Source: an uncultured Prevotella sp. (GTDB lineage: Bacteria > Bacteroidota > Bacteroidia > Bacteroidales > Bacteroidaceae). Taken from it: DNA of 64,000 nt. Shown in pieces: positions 7,309 to 15,521 of this stretch (its first letter is position 1; each line of letters opens with the position of its first letter). The notes beneath the pieces are model-generated. The model saw only the letters and a list, made by a program, of their open reading frames with translations. It had not been told where the DNA came from and searched no databases. The stretch lies in contig CAMPYJ010000009.1 in NCBI GenBank assembly GCA_946998205.1, positions 7,352 through 71,351 on the forward strand, given 5' to 3'. The position numbers and the translations under genes were made by a program.

Positions 7309-9015
7309 ATGCAGGCAGAAAATCAATTCATGCGACCACAAGACACAAGTAGAAGTAAAAAAACATGGAATGGAATCGTAAATTTCACACAACAACATTT
7401 TCGCTTCATCATGTTTATGTTGTTTGTCAATATTCCATACCTATTTAAGATGTCATCGTTTGGCCGCGGCGTACACCATTTTTTATACATGTGCTTTGTC
7501 ATTGTTTGCTTAACCGCCATAATATCACTTATTCCATATAAAAGAGTTATGCGTATAACCAAAAGCATCATTGAATTATTGTCGGTTTTGTTGCTGTTTC
7601 TCTCTTTGTATTTTCTATATTATTATCGCACCTTGCCAGACAGTGCGATTTTCGAAATCCTTTTAGCTACTAATCGTAATGAGGCGATGGAATACCTGCA
7701 AGCCAACGTATTAAACATACGGTTGTATGGAAGCGTTTGCGCAGTCATCTTTGTTTTATCGGCATATAGTCTGTTAATACTAAAATTAGAATATAAGCGT
7801 TCGGCTATTTTATTCGCGTCAGCATGGCTTACCTTTGCGTCATTTTTCACAATAGTCAACCTTGTGAAAGATGTCATAAGACAGAAAACAACCACACGAG
7901 ACAGGTTGTTACATCAATGCTGCTCTGTTGTTTCTACCGTTTATTTTACACATGACGCCATAAACGACATGCGACGTTTAAAACAAATGAGACAGAAGGG
8001 GGACACGCACCCCAAGCTGTTAAAGAACAACAGCGCCATACCTTATGTCGTCTACATATTAGGAGAGTCTACCACAAGGAACCATATGGGGATATATGGA
8101 TACCATCTCCAGACAACACCTTATTTAAGCAGCCTTGAAAAGACGGGCGATTTAGTCAAATTTACCGACGTAATCAGTCCAAATGGACACACGATGGAAG
8201 TATTGGAAAAATTATTCACGTTTTACAGACAAGGTGCAAAAGGGAAGTGGTATGAATATACCGACCTGTTCAGTATTTTAAATCAAGCAGGCTATTATAC
8301 CACTTGGCTGTCAAATCAAGAATCTTCAGGCATATATGGTAATAACGGAAGGTTCTACGCAGAGCGATGTAAGTCAAATTCTTTTGTGTGCGTTAGAGAT
8401 TCTAAAAGCAACTATAAAGAGCCTTACGATGAGCGTTTGCTACCTTTGTTAGACCAAACTTTAAGACAAACAAAGCCCAAGAGATTTATCGTACTACACC
8501 TCATGGGTACACACGGGGAATACGAAAACCGCTATCCTAAAACATTTAAGGCTTTTAGTGCAGACGTGGAACAAGGTGAGAATAACAAGATAAAAGAGAC
8601 AAAAGCAACTTACGATACCGCCGTGCGCTACAATGACAGCATCGTCAACGCTATCATCAACCGTTTTAAAGACAAAGACGCATTGATTATCTACACCTCT
8701 GACCACGGTGAAGACGTGATGGAAATCAACAAAAGGATTGCCGGACACGGTGACGTTGACATCAACAATCAGAAAGTAGAAATCCCCATGTTGGTGTATA
8801 TGTCTAAGACTTTCCAGAAAAACCATCCGTATATCACAAATAGAATTCGCCTGTCTGCACACCGTCCATTCATGACAGACGACATGATACACAGCATTCT
8901 TGACGTCATGGAGATACAAACCAGAGAATATCGTCCATCGCTAAGCGTTTTTAACCAACATTTCAACTATAAGAGAAAACGCATTTGCGCTGAAAAACCC
9001 TACCCAATAAAGTAG
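7309..9015 (+). CDS. Phosphoethanolamine transferase (EptA-like, sulfatase fold), AT-rich insert
   Basis: About 568 residues. The N-terminal 190 residues hold several membrane segments (FIMFMLFVNIPYLF, HHFLYMCFVIVCLTAIISLI, IELLSVLLLFLSLYFLYY, SVCAVIFVLSAYSLLIL). The periplasmic sulfatase-fold domain has a metal-site motif LGESTTRNHMG, the nucleophile region SPNGHTMEVL, HLMGTHGEY, and TSDHGED. It should transfer phosphoethanolamine to lipid A or core sugars, altering charge and peptide resistance; the acceptor is inferred from the LOS genes next door. Base composition differs sharply from its neighbours: by hand about 28% GC in 7561-7620 against about 60% in 6601-6660. That and the flanking duplicated tail suggest transfer. 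Start at 7309 is chosen because of the -7 box; 7330 is an alternative. Confidence 0.88.
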   Translation: MQAENQFMRPQDTSRSKKTWNGIVNFTQQHFRFIMFMLFVNIPYLFKMSSFGRGVHHFLYMCFVIVCLTAIISLIPYKRVMRITKSIIELLSVLLLFLSLYFLYYYRTLPDSAIFEILLATNRNEAMEYLQANVLNIRLYGSVCAVIFVLSAYSLLILKLEYKRSAILFASAWLTFASFFTIVNLVKDVIRQKTTTRDRLLHQCCSVVSTVYFTHDAINDMRRLKQMRQKGDTHPKLLKNNSAIPYVVYILGESTTRNHMGIYGYHLQTTPYLSSLEKTGDLVKFTDVISPNGHTMEVLEKLFTFYRQGAKGKWYEYTDLFSILNQAGYYTTWLSNQESSGIYGNNGRFYAERCKSNSFVCVRDSKSNYKEPYDERLLPLLDQTLRQTKPKRFIVLHLMGTHGEYENRYPKTFKAFSADVEQGENNKIKETKATYDTAVRYNDSIVNAIINRFKDKDALIIYTSDHGEDVMEINKRIAGHGDVDINNQKVEIPMLVYMSKTFQKNHPYITNRIRLSAHRPFMTDDMIHSILDVMEIQTREYRPSLSVFNQHFNYKRKRICAEKPYPIK

Positions 9016-9019
9016 ATTT

Positions 9020-9136
9020 ATGATTCGCAGTAATTCGGAAAAGAATATTTCTGTTGCCATCAACGTCTATGATGTCGAGAAACATTTGGCGCAGATAGAA
9101 GACTCAGTGAAGCGCTTTGACGAGATTATTGTTTGA
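9020..9136 (+). pseudogene. Truncated N-terminus of a family 2 glycosyltransferase (WaaE-like)
   Basis: Only 38 codons remain before a TGA. The peptide contains NISVAINVYDVEKHLAQIED followed by SVKRFDEIIV, which matches the first strand and helix of WaaE/KdtX-type GT2 enzymes (usually written ISVxIxTYN.EKxLxxxLxSVxxxDEIVV). The following DxD-bearing sequence is missing. The frame stays open after the TGA for another 32 codons (9137-9232) but that stretch does not look like the family. It is read as a remnant, not a functional gene. Confidence 0.65.
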
Positions 9137-9287
9137 GAAAACTACCTTGCGAGTGGTCACAATCAACCATGGAGGCAGCTCTTTTGGTTAGTTGTTACAG
9201 ACGACAGGCCTGTACTCCCCGTCGAACAGGATTAATCAACACTTCATCAAAAGCTTTTATCGCACGCAAGGTGGGCACCGCTCTGGC
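9137..9287. other. Non-coding junction sequence between two gene remnants
   Basis: No recognisable gene. One frame is open to 9235 but resembles nothing I know. From about 9268 weak similarity to the end of the 5116-7110 gene begins (AAG.GTGGGCACCGC resembles AAGCTGGGTGCCACGC). This looks like decayed or rearranged DNA. Confidence 0.4.
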
Positions 9288-9293
9288 CGTGAA

Positions 9294-9371
9294 AAGACTG
9301 GCTGTTCGTACCAACAAGTGAACCAAAGTGTGCAAACCGACCGGGAGATGCTGTTGAGATGGCGATTCTGA
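9294..9371 (+). pseudogene. Duplicated 3' end of the HHH/outer-membrane gene
   Basis: Bases 9294-9371 match 7033-7110 at 72 of 78 positions by hand alignment, including the stop codon. The translated tail reads KTGCSYQQVNQSVQTDREML then LRWRF, against KTGSSYQQVNQSSQTDLEMQ then LRWRF in the intact gene. It is either the end of a second, otherwise deleted paralogue, or a repeat created when the transferase gene was inserted. A -7 box (TATCTTTG, 9413-9420) follows, as one follows the intact copy. Confidence 0.85.
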
Positions 9372-9412
9372 AATAAACAGATAAGGATACACTTCATTAC
9401 AAATGATTGTAG

Positions 9413-9420
9413 TATCTTTG
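9413..9420 (+). promoter_or_regulatory. -7 box upstream of glycosyltransferase gene
   Basis: TATCTTTG fits the phylum consensus; no TTTG is present at the right distance upstream. It would give a leader of about 140 nt for the gene at 9571. Bases 9421-9570 show nothing else I can name. Confidence 0.35.
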
Positions 9421-9570
9421 CCGCACAAACATATCATCCTACTGAATCGCATTTAATCTTCATTACGTCAGCTCACTGGAAACATCGCAGGTGAGGTGGA
9501 TTTTGCAGAAAGAACAGACCGCAAAAGCCACAAGATGAATAGCTGAAAGAGTAACAAGCAAGAATGTAAC

Positions 9571-10533
9571 ATGCTGAAAGTATCTATCTTGGTGCCTGTC
9601 TATGGCGTTGGTCCGTATATCGAACAGTGTGCCGAAAGCCTCTTCTTACAAACTTATCCCGCCGTAGAATTTATCTTTGTAGACGACTGTACGCCGGACG
9701 ACAGCATTGAAAAGCTGAAAGCCTGCATGGCCCGATTTCCGCAACAGGCTGCAAAAGTGAAAATCATTCATCATCACGAGAACCATGGTTTGGGCGCTTC
9801 CCGGCAGACAGGTCTTGAAGCTGCCACGGGCGATGCGGTGACAATCGTGGACAGTGACGACTTTTTGGCACCCGACGCCGTTGCTCTGCTGGTGGAAAAG
9901 ATGAACGCCACGGGCGCTGACATCGTGGAGGGGGCTTATTATAGAATGGGGTGTAAACACGAAAAGATTGTATTGCCGGCACATACCTCAAAGAGAAGGC
10001 GCATCAAAACCCTGCTTTTGCACAAAGGAAATGGCTTTATTTGGGGAAAACTTTATCGCAAAGACTTGTTCACCCAACATGACATTAAATTTACAGAAGG
10101 GGTAGATTACGGCGAAGATTATTCGGTTTTACCCCGTCTTCTGCTGGTAGGAAGCCGCACATGGATAGACGATGTGGTGTACACTTACCGATGCAACCGT
10201 CTCAACTCATACACCACGGCACAGTCTTTGAAGTCGATGATTTCATTGGCAAAGGCCATTAAAATCGTTGAGGTATTCTTCTTGCGGAAGGATTCGCAAG
10301 GAACATACCGCAAGGCTCTTCATCTTGGTGCGTTGAGTATGTATGCGCATGCCATCAAATTTAACATTGAACGGAAAGACTTGCCGCAGATAGACCAAAT
10401 TATGAATTATCAATCCAACGGCATGCTCAGCGGTTTTCTCTACTGGTTGCTGCATGTTACCTATCCGTCTAAAGTGACCAGAAAGGTCTTTTGCGCCGTT
10501 CGCCGCTACTATTTGTACGTTCATTGTTGGTAA
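9571..10533 (+). CDS. Family 2 glycosyltransferase
   Basis: A 320-residue GT-A enzyme. The N-terminus VSILVPVYGVGPYIEQCAES and the blocks FVDDCTPDDS and TIVDSDDFLAPDA hold the nucleotide-sugar and metal-binding acidic residues (DSDD is the DxD site). HHHENHGLGASRQTGLEAA is a standard GT2 acceptor-side motif. The C-terminal 100 residues are helical and basic, as in cell-wall and LOS sugar transferases. It converges on the GT90 gene with only 12 bases between stops. Sugar specificity cannot be read from the sequence; position suggests lipooligosaccharide core assembly. Confidence 0.9.
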   Translation: MLKVSILVPVYGVGPYIEQCAESLFLQTYPAVEFIFVDDCTPDDSIEKLKACMARFPQQAAKVKIIHHHENHGLGASRQTGLEAATGDAVTIVDSDDFLAPDAVALLVEKMNATGADIVEGAYYRMGCKHEKIVLPAHTSKRRRIKTLLLHKGNGFIWGKLYRKDLFTQHDIKFTEGVDYGEDYSVLPRLLLVGSRTWIDDVVYTYRCNRLNSYTTAQSLKSMISLAKAIKIVEVFFLRKDSQGTYRKALHLGALSMYAHAIKFNIERKDLPQIDQIMNYQSNGMLSGFLYWLLHVTYPSKVTRKVFCAVRRYYLYVHCW

Positions 10534-10545
10534 GCAACAACGCTC

Positions 10546-11589
10546 TCATCCGTTCAATTGTGCGGGATTGGTGAAGTCAAAATACTTCTTCAGCACCAAC
10601 AGTGATATCAATCGCTCGCGCCGTTGATTCCTAAACTGGTCGACATACGCATGGGCATGTGCGATAATTGCTTCTGCTTGCTCCGGATGCGCTATGTAAT
10701 AAGTCAGACGTTCCTCCAGGTCAGAGAAATCAGGCCTAATCTCTATGTAGTGATAGTTGGGCTTCAGGCATCCCTCCATGAACCAAGTCTCGCAGGAAGG
10801 GCGCGGCATCACGGCGACAGAGTTGGATGACATCACCCATTTAAGGTTGCTGGCAACATCGTTTCCCTCCAATGCCATGATGAATTTATAGTCAAGATGT
10901 TCTTTGATGGTGAGCTTCTCGGTTCGCCATTGAGGGTATTGTGGATCGATGACACCGATGTTACAGAGCGGATGACCATAGTAACGTTTCACGAAATCGT
11001 ATCGGTTTTGCTTCAAATCAGCACCGCCATCCTGCCCAATCAGACTGCGAAAGATAACCAAGTTCTGCTTATCTCTAAACGGCTTGCGGTCGTTTACAAA
11101 GAGGAAATGACGCACCTTGTCGAGTTTCATCAACACCGAATTGGCATTATTTTCCGTCAACGGACGACTTTTGGTGATGGATGGCACTGCCGGAACGTGA
11201 ACGATGTCGCCCGGAAGCAACACCCATCGCAGCGACAACGGGAAGTATCGGGCGTAACGGTACGCATCAAGATAATACACTTTCTGACCGGTCATGGGCT
11301 GATTCTGCACGCACACCGACTCTTGAAGGAACGCCTTGCGATCAACAGGCGTAGTTGGTGAGAGCCGATTATAATAGTTCACGCGCCGCATGACATACGC
11401 CAGATCATCCCGATGTCGCAAGGCTTTCATTTCTTTTTGGCAGATTTTTCTCAGCCAAGCGTGCGGCAAATGGATGGCTATGTATGAAGTAAGGTAATAC
11501 CATAGCTTCGAATTCTTGCCGCTATGCAAGGTATAATAGAGCTTGCGAGGGAACAATGGGCGCACTTTCATGTTGTTTATTCGTTTCAA
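10546..11589 (-). CDS. Family 90 glycosyltransferase (LpsA/CAP10-like)
   Basis: A 347-residue protein. The CAP10/LpsA signature region is visible: LVIFRSLIGQDGGADL, RYDFVKRYYGHP, then LTIKEHLDYKFIMALEGNDV followed by ASNLKWVMSSNSVAVMPRPS, and ETWFMEGCLKPNYHYIEIRP. Bacterial GT90 enzymes such as LpsA add xylose, glucose or galactose to LOS inner core. Its start codon is three bases after the stop of the DUF5672 gene, so it belongs to the minus-strand run 14325 to 10546. The last gene of that run. Confidence 0.88.
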   Translation of the reverse strand: MKRINNMKVRPLFPRKLYYTLHSGKNSKLWYYLTSYIAIHLPHAWLRKICQKEMKALRHRDDLAYVMRRVNYYNRLSPTTPVDRKAFLQESVCVQNQPMTGQKVYYLDAYRYARYFPLSLRWVLLPGDIVHVPAVPSITKSRPLTENNANSVLMKLDKVRHFLFVNDRKPFRDKQNLVIFRSLIGQDGGADLKQNRYDFVKRYYGHPLCNIGVIDPQYPQWRTEKLTIKEHLDYKFIMALEGNDVASNLKWVMSSNSVAVMPRPSCETWFMEGCLKPNYHYIEIRPDFSDLEERLTYYIAHPEQAEAIIAHAHAYVDQFRNQRRERLISLLVLKKYFDFTNPAQLNG

Positions 11590-11592
11590 CCG

Positions 11593-12375
11593 TTAGCCGT
11601 TGAGGGCCGGAATGAATTGTTTCCAGAAGGCCACGCGCACGGGTTTGTTGAATCCATGACAAGCCATGGGCAACCGATTGCCATTGAGTTGATAGCACAA
11701 CTCGGGCTTGAGATCGAACGAGAAGGTCAAGGCGTCCTTGACAGAAGGTACTTTCAAGGGTGGAACCAACGCCCAGAACAAATCCTCATTGTGCAAAGCG
11801 TCGGACTGACTGTTGTAATATTCTATCTCATCGGCATACCTCACGCAAGCCTCCCGAAACGTCTTTACCTTGCGAAGGCACAATCCGCCGTTGCCAATGC
11901 GGCCAAACATCTGACTGTGTATAATCTTATTCTTCGGTTTCAGCAACAACCTCAACTTCAAATACTGTTTCAACGGGAACCGCGTATATCGTGGACGAGT
12001 GGGCCAAGGCGCAGCCACAAGGTCAAAATCTCTGTCACACCAAGTCAGCAACTCATTCTTAAACAGCCAAGCATCGACATGACAAATGAAGATATAAGTA
12101 TAATCTTGAAAGAGCTTGTAAAACGATTCGGACATCATCATGCGGTTATAACCCTGAATGCCATAAGCCGTACCCAACCAATCGCCACTCACTTCAATCA
12201 CGCCCACATTGGGATACTGCGCATTGAGCGGCGACATGTCCACATCGTTGGGTTGCAGAAAGACCGCAGGAAAGCCTTCCAGCAATGACAAATTATGCTC
12301 AAGTGCCGCTTTCTCATAGGCTTTCAGCACCGGATGATAGACGGGTATGATGACTAACAGCTTATTTTTTTCCAT
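11593..12375 (-). CDS. DUF5672 family protein, probable glycosyltransferase
   Basis: 260 residues beginning with LLVIIPVYHPVLKAYEKAAL. The block IFICHVDAWLFKNELLTWCD followed by LVAAPWPTRPRYT is characteristic of DUF5672 proteins, which occur in LPS and capsule loci and look like GT-A enzymes with an HVDAW acidic site. SGDWLGTAYGIQGYNRMMMS is also conserved. Placed between the GT90 and GT2 genes, so it probably adds a sugar in the same LOS pathway; activity is inferred from fold and context only. Confidence 0.8.
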   Translation of the reverse strand: MEKNKLLVIIPVYHPVLKAYEKAALEHNLSLLEGFPAVFLQPNDVDMSPLNAQYPNVGVIEVSGDWLGTAYGIQGYNRMMMSESFYKLFQDYTYIFICHVDAWLFKNELLTWCDRDFDLVAAPWPTRPRYTRFPLKQYLKLRLLLKPKNKIIHSQMFGRIGNGGLCLRKVKTFREACVRYADEIEYYNSQSDALHNEDLFWALVPPLKVPSVKDALTFSFDLKPELCYQLNGNRLPMACHGFNKPVRVAFWKQFIPALNG

Positions 12376-12447
12376 CTCATTAAGAACGATATGACGGGTT
12401 GTTTCTTCAAACAGAACATGATTTTACTTTGTGATGGATGATGAAAC

Positions 12448-13365
12448 TCAGCGCTTTCCCAACCGCTCGTTAATACCATCGTAATACGCCCGATGCAACA
12501 TCATCAGGTCTTTGGGCCGCCATGCCTTGCTGAAGGGCATCGACAACAGCGCCGGGATGACGTATCCCATGCCACCAATCCAACTTCTTAGATAGCGCAC
12601 GCCCCAGTTCTTGCCATAATGATGATTCAGATAAGCCGAATTACGAACCTGGTAATAGCGCTTCCACTTCTTCTTCTGGTTGCGCACCGCCCATGAGTCT
12701 TCCGAGAAGAACGCATGCTTGTCCATCACGGCCGACGGCACATAGAGCAGACGAAAGCCAGCCAAATGCGCTCTGAGGCAATATTCCGTGTCATCATAGA
12801 AGATGAACAGCTCTCGGTTGGGCAGTCCAATCTTCCCGACGACAGCCCTACTGATGAGCGGTCCTTCAAAGTCACAGCCCACAATCTCGGTAGGCGTTGT
12901 TTCCTCGCCACAAAGCCTTTCAGCGTGCAAACTGCCCAGTGGGTTGGTTAGGTTGTACCTGCGAAACTCGTGCGTGAGCGTTTTTCCGCCCATCACTCGC
13001 CGCGGAGCCAGGATGCCCGGTGGATTCTTGCAGTTCAATCGGGTTTCCTCAAGCGCCACAAGGCTTAGCAGTTCATCCAGACAACCATCCTTTGGAAACA
13101 CGTCATCATCCATACACCACATCCAATCGGCCCCTTCATCATAAGCGACCTTGATACCTGTATGGAATCCTCCACTGCCCCCGACATTTTCTTGATGAAC
13201 CGCTTGCAGGTCATGTTGCCCGTCCAGCCACTCTTTCGTGCCGTCATTGCTGCCGTTGTTAACCACGACAATCCGGTCAAGGCGGTGCTGACGGCGCAAC
13301 GCTCCGATGTTTTTTTTCAGCAATTCCAGCCGGTTGTATGTCACGACGATTGCAAATATCTTCAT
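12448..13365 (-). CDS. Family 2 glycosyltransferase (GlfT2/rhamnosyltransferase-like)
   Basis: 305 residues. FAIVVTYNRLELLKKNIGAL, then VVNNGSNDGTKEWL, ENVGGSGGFHTGIKVA and WMWCMDDDVFP give the GT2 fold with an MDDDV metal site; this subtype is common among galactofuranosyl and rhamnosyl transferases. A later block LPNRELFIFYDDTEYCLRAH is the acceptor/base region. The ATG lies 12 bases after the acyltransferase stop, so both are one operon. Substrate not predictable. Confidence 0.88.
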   Translation of the reverse strand: MKIFAIVVTYNRLELLKKNIGALRRQHRLDRIVVVNNGSNDGTKEWLDGQHDLQAVHQENVGGSGGFHTGIKVAYDEGADWMWCMDDDVFPKDGCLDELLSLVALEETRLNCKNPPGILAPRRVMGGKTLTHEFRRYNLTNPLGSLHAERLCGEETTPTEIVGCDFEGPLISRAVVGKIGLPNRELFIFYDDTEYCLRAHLAGFRLLYVPSAVMDKHAFFSEDSWAVRNQKKKWKRYYQVRNSAYLNHHYGKNWGVRYLRSWIGGMGYVIPALLSMPFSKAWRPKDLMMLHRAYYDGINERLGKR

Positions 13366-13377
13366 GATTTTCAGTTC

Positions 13378-14325
13378 TTAGTCGTTCTTTTTCCTCAACA
13401 CCTTCCCATCAACCACTTCCCAGTCGCGTTCAAACTCCTCGCGGGTACGCTTCCATCGGTTATGGCTCCAGAGATAACATGCGGGTTGCCGGCGTATCGT
13501 CTCTTCCAACAGGCGGAAGTACAGGTCGGTCAGTTCCCATTTGCCACATTGCTTTGGATCAGATGCCATGAGCTTCATCTCGCACTCGTAATAACCTCTT
13601 TTCACACGTTTCACGTCGCCATAGAAGCACACCTGTCCCACATGCTTGACGATGCGTTCGGCCCCGGTGAGCACGGGCGTGTCATGATGCAGGAAATCCA
13701 CCCAGTGGTGAATGTTCCACCACAGCGGCACTTGGTCGGCAATGTACCCCACCACAATTGCTCTGTTGTTGCGTTTGAACTCCAATATCTTGCGAAGCGA
13801 GTTGTGCATGGGTATGCAAAGAGCGTGTTGGCGCTCCCTCACATATTTGAACAGACGGTCAAAGCGTTTGTTTTCCAATGGGTGATACAGTTGACAGCAC
13901 TGCACATGACTGGGAATTGAATAGGGAAGGGAGGTAATCCACTCCCAATTGCCGTAGTGACCCAAGTACACAGCACACGACAGACCATCGTTGAGAGCGG
14001 CGTTGAACTGCTCCATACCCGTGAAACGCATTCGTTTTTGCAGTTGCGTGGCGCTCATGGTCATCAGCTTGATGGTCTCAACAAGGTAGTCGCAAAACCA
14101 ATGATAGAAGTCTTTCTCTATCTTCACCAGTTCCTCGCGGCTCTTTTCAGGGAAGCTGCTGGACAGGTTTTTCCAGATGACGTGATGCCTGTATCTCAAG
14201 ATGTGTGCCATGATGAGATACAGCAGGTCGGACAACATGTAGAGCAAACGCATGGGCAGCAGTGATGTCAGATACCAGATGCCGTAAAGCAAAACATATC
14301 CCACCTCGTTCAGTACTTTCTTCAT
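13378..14325 (-). CDS. Lipid A acyltransferase-like protein (LpxL/HtrB family)
   Basis: 315 residues with an N-terminal membrane anchor (VLLYGIWYLTSLLPMRLLYM). The catalytic HX4E motif is HYGNWE in AVYLGHYGNWEWITSLP, followed by GYIADQVPLWW and PVLTGAERIVKHVG, typical of LpxL-family late acyltransferases. It would transfer an acyl chain to lipid A at the inner membrane. First gene of a four-gene minus-strand cluster with three glycosyltransferase-type genes. A -7 box on this strand (CAAAGTTA at 14355-14362, read TAACTTTG) implies a leader of about 23 nt. Confidence 0.88.
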   Translation of the reverse strand: MKKVLNEVGYVLLYGIWYLTSLLPMRLLYMLSDLLYLIMAHILRYRHHVIWKNLSSSFPEKSREELVKIEKDFYHWFCDYLVETIKLMTMSATQLQKRMRFTGMEQFNAALNDGLSCAVYLGHYGNWEWITSLPYSIPSHVQCCQLYHPLENKRFDRLFKYVRERQHALCIPMHNSLRKILEFKRNNRAIVVGYIADQVPLWWNIHHWVDFLHHDTPVLTGAERIVKHVGQVCFYGDVKRVKRGYYECEMKLMASDPKQCGKWELTDLYFRLLEETIRRQPACYLWSHNRWKRTREEFERDWEVVDGKVLRKKND

Positions 14326-14510
14326 TCAAAAAGCGTTCAATTCATAGAATGCCACAAAGTTATAAAAAATCTTCGTATTGACACCCCAAGAGCGGCGGCA
14401 TTTTACCACACGGTGGGGTTTTGAGGATTCACGCCGGAATGGATTCGCGGCCGCAGGACACGCCTCCCACACATCTCCGTGTCTGAAAAAAACTGAAAAT
14501 CAAAGATACA

Positions 14511-14542
14511 TTTGCACAAGACACCTACAAATCGTATCTTTG
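14511..14542 (+). promoter_or_regulatory. Promoter of the secreted esterase gene
   Basis: TTTG (14511-14514) and TATCTTTG (14535-14542) are spaced by 20 bases, an almost ideal -33/-7 pair. The predicted start is near 14549, so the coding region should begin at the ATG 14592 and not at the in-frame ATG 14553. Confidence 0.7.
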
Positions 14543-14591
14543 CATACAACGATTGGGAACAACATTGCGTTCCCCTAACAGCAGCATTCAG

Positions 14592-15416
14592 ATGAGAACA
14601 AGAAAACTCCTATTAACACTTAGTTTATTCATTGCAGCGACTTATGCGAGCGCTCAGCAGGCGTTCGACGTGAATTTATGGAATGGCCGCGCCCCACATG
14701 ACACAGGTGTCGCTGCCGACACGGCGAAGGTGCGCGTGTTTCTGCCCGCCGCCAAGCGTGCCACGGGACGGGCGGTGGTCATCTGTCCGGGCGGCGGATA
14801 TGACCATTTGGCTTGGAGAAACGAGGGAACCGACTGGGCACCGTTCTTCAATGACATGGGCATCGCCGCCATCGTACTGAAATACCGCATGCCCCATGGC
14901 GTGAAAGAGGCTCCGCTGAGCGACGCCGAACAGGCGATGCGGCTGGTGAGGAAGAACGCACAGGCATGGCACGTCAACCGCGACGACATCGGCATCATGG
15001 GGTTCTCTGCCGGCGGGCACCTCGCTTCCACCGTGGCTACCGAAAGCAGAGGCGACGCGAAGGCCAATTTCCAAATACTGTTTTACCCCGTGATTACCAT
15101 GATGCCAGGCTACACGCACAAGGGTTCGCACGACAACTTGCTGGGCAAGAAACCCGGCAAGAGCACGGAGCGCGAGTACAGTACCGACATGCAGGTGAGC
15201 CGCGCGACACCCAGAGCTTTCATCCTTCTGTCTGATGACGACACCGTGGTGCCGCCGGCCAATGGCGTAAGCTATTATTTGGAGTTGTATCGTCACGACG
15301 TACCGGCCTCCCTGCACGTCTATCCTTCAGGCAACCACGGCTTCGGATTCAACAGTTCGTTCCGCTATCATGTGGAGATGCGGCTCGAGCTGCAGGCATG
15401 GTTGCGCAGCTTCTGA
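14592..15416 (+). CDS. Secreted alpha/beta-hydrolase, esterase (BD-FAE/acetylxylan-esterase-like)
   Basis: About 274 residues with a signal peptide (KLLLTLSLFIAATYASAQ). The oxyanion region VVICPGGGYDHLAWRNEG, nucleophile Ser in GIMGFSAGGHLAS, and a late SGNHGFGF with the catalytic His are clear; Asp is probably in ILLSDDDTVVPPAN. Such enzymes in Prevotella and Bacteroides remove acetyl or other ester groups from plant or host glycans in the periplasm. It is not inside a visible polysaccharide-utilisation locus, so the substrate is open. Confidence 0.86.
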   Translation: MRTRKLLLTLSLFIAATYASAQQAFDVNLWNGRAPHDTGVAADTAKVRVFLPAAKRATGRAVVICPGGGYDHLAWRNEGTDWAPFFNDMGIAAIVLKYRMPHGVKEAPLSDAEQAMRLVRKNAQAWHVNRDDIGIMGFSAGGHLASTVATESRGDAKANFQILFYPVITMMPGYTHKGSHDNLLGKKPGKSTEREYSTDMQVSRATPRAFILLSDDDTVVPPANGVSYYLELYRHDVPASLHVYPSGNHGFGFNSSFRYHVEMRLELQAWLRSF

Positions 15417-15474
15417 CGTGCGAGCCGCCCCGCTACGCACCGTGCGGGCGGTCTACACCAGCAACATCTTTTCG

Positions 15475-15516
15475 GAAAGAGGGTGGCGGCTCATGAATTG
15501 CCGTCACCCTCTTTTC
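15475..15516. terminator. Bidirectional terminator between esterase and thioredoxin-fold genes
   Basis: GAAAGAGGGTGGCGG (15475-15489) pairs with 15501-15516 with one G:U-type mismatch; the stem is flanked by A-rich and T-rich sequence on the two sides. It lies between convergent genes and suits both. Confidence 0.75.
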
Positions 15517-15521
15517 GCCTG

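Noticed and set aside
9195..9452. 85-codon minus-strand frame that resembles a frame opposite the end of the 5116-7110 gene
   Set aside because: The resemblance comes from the duplicated gene tail; both are antisense shadows.
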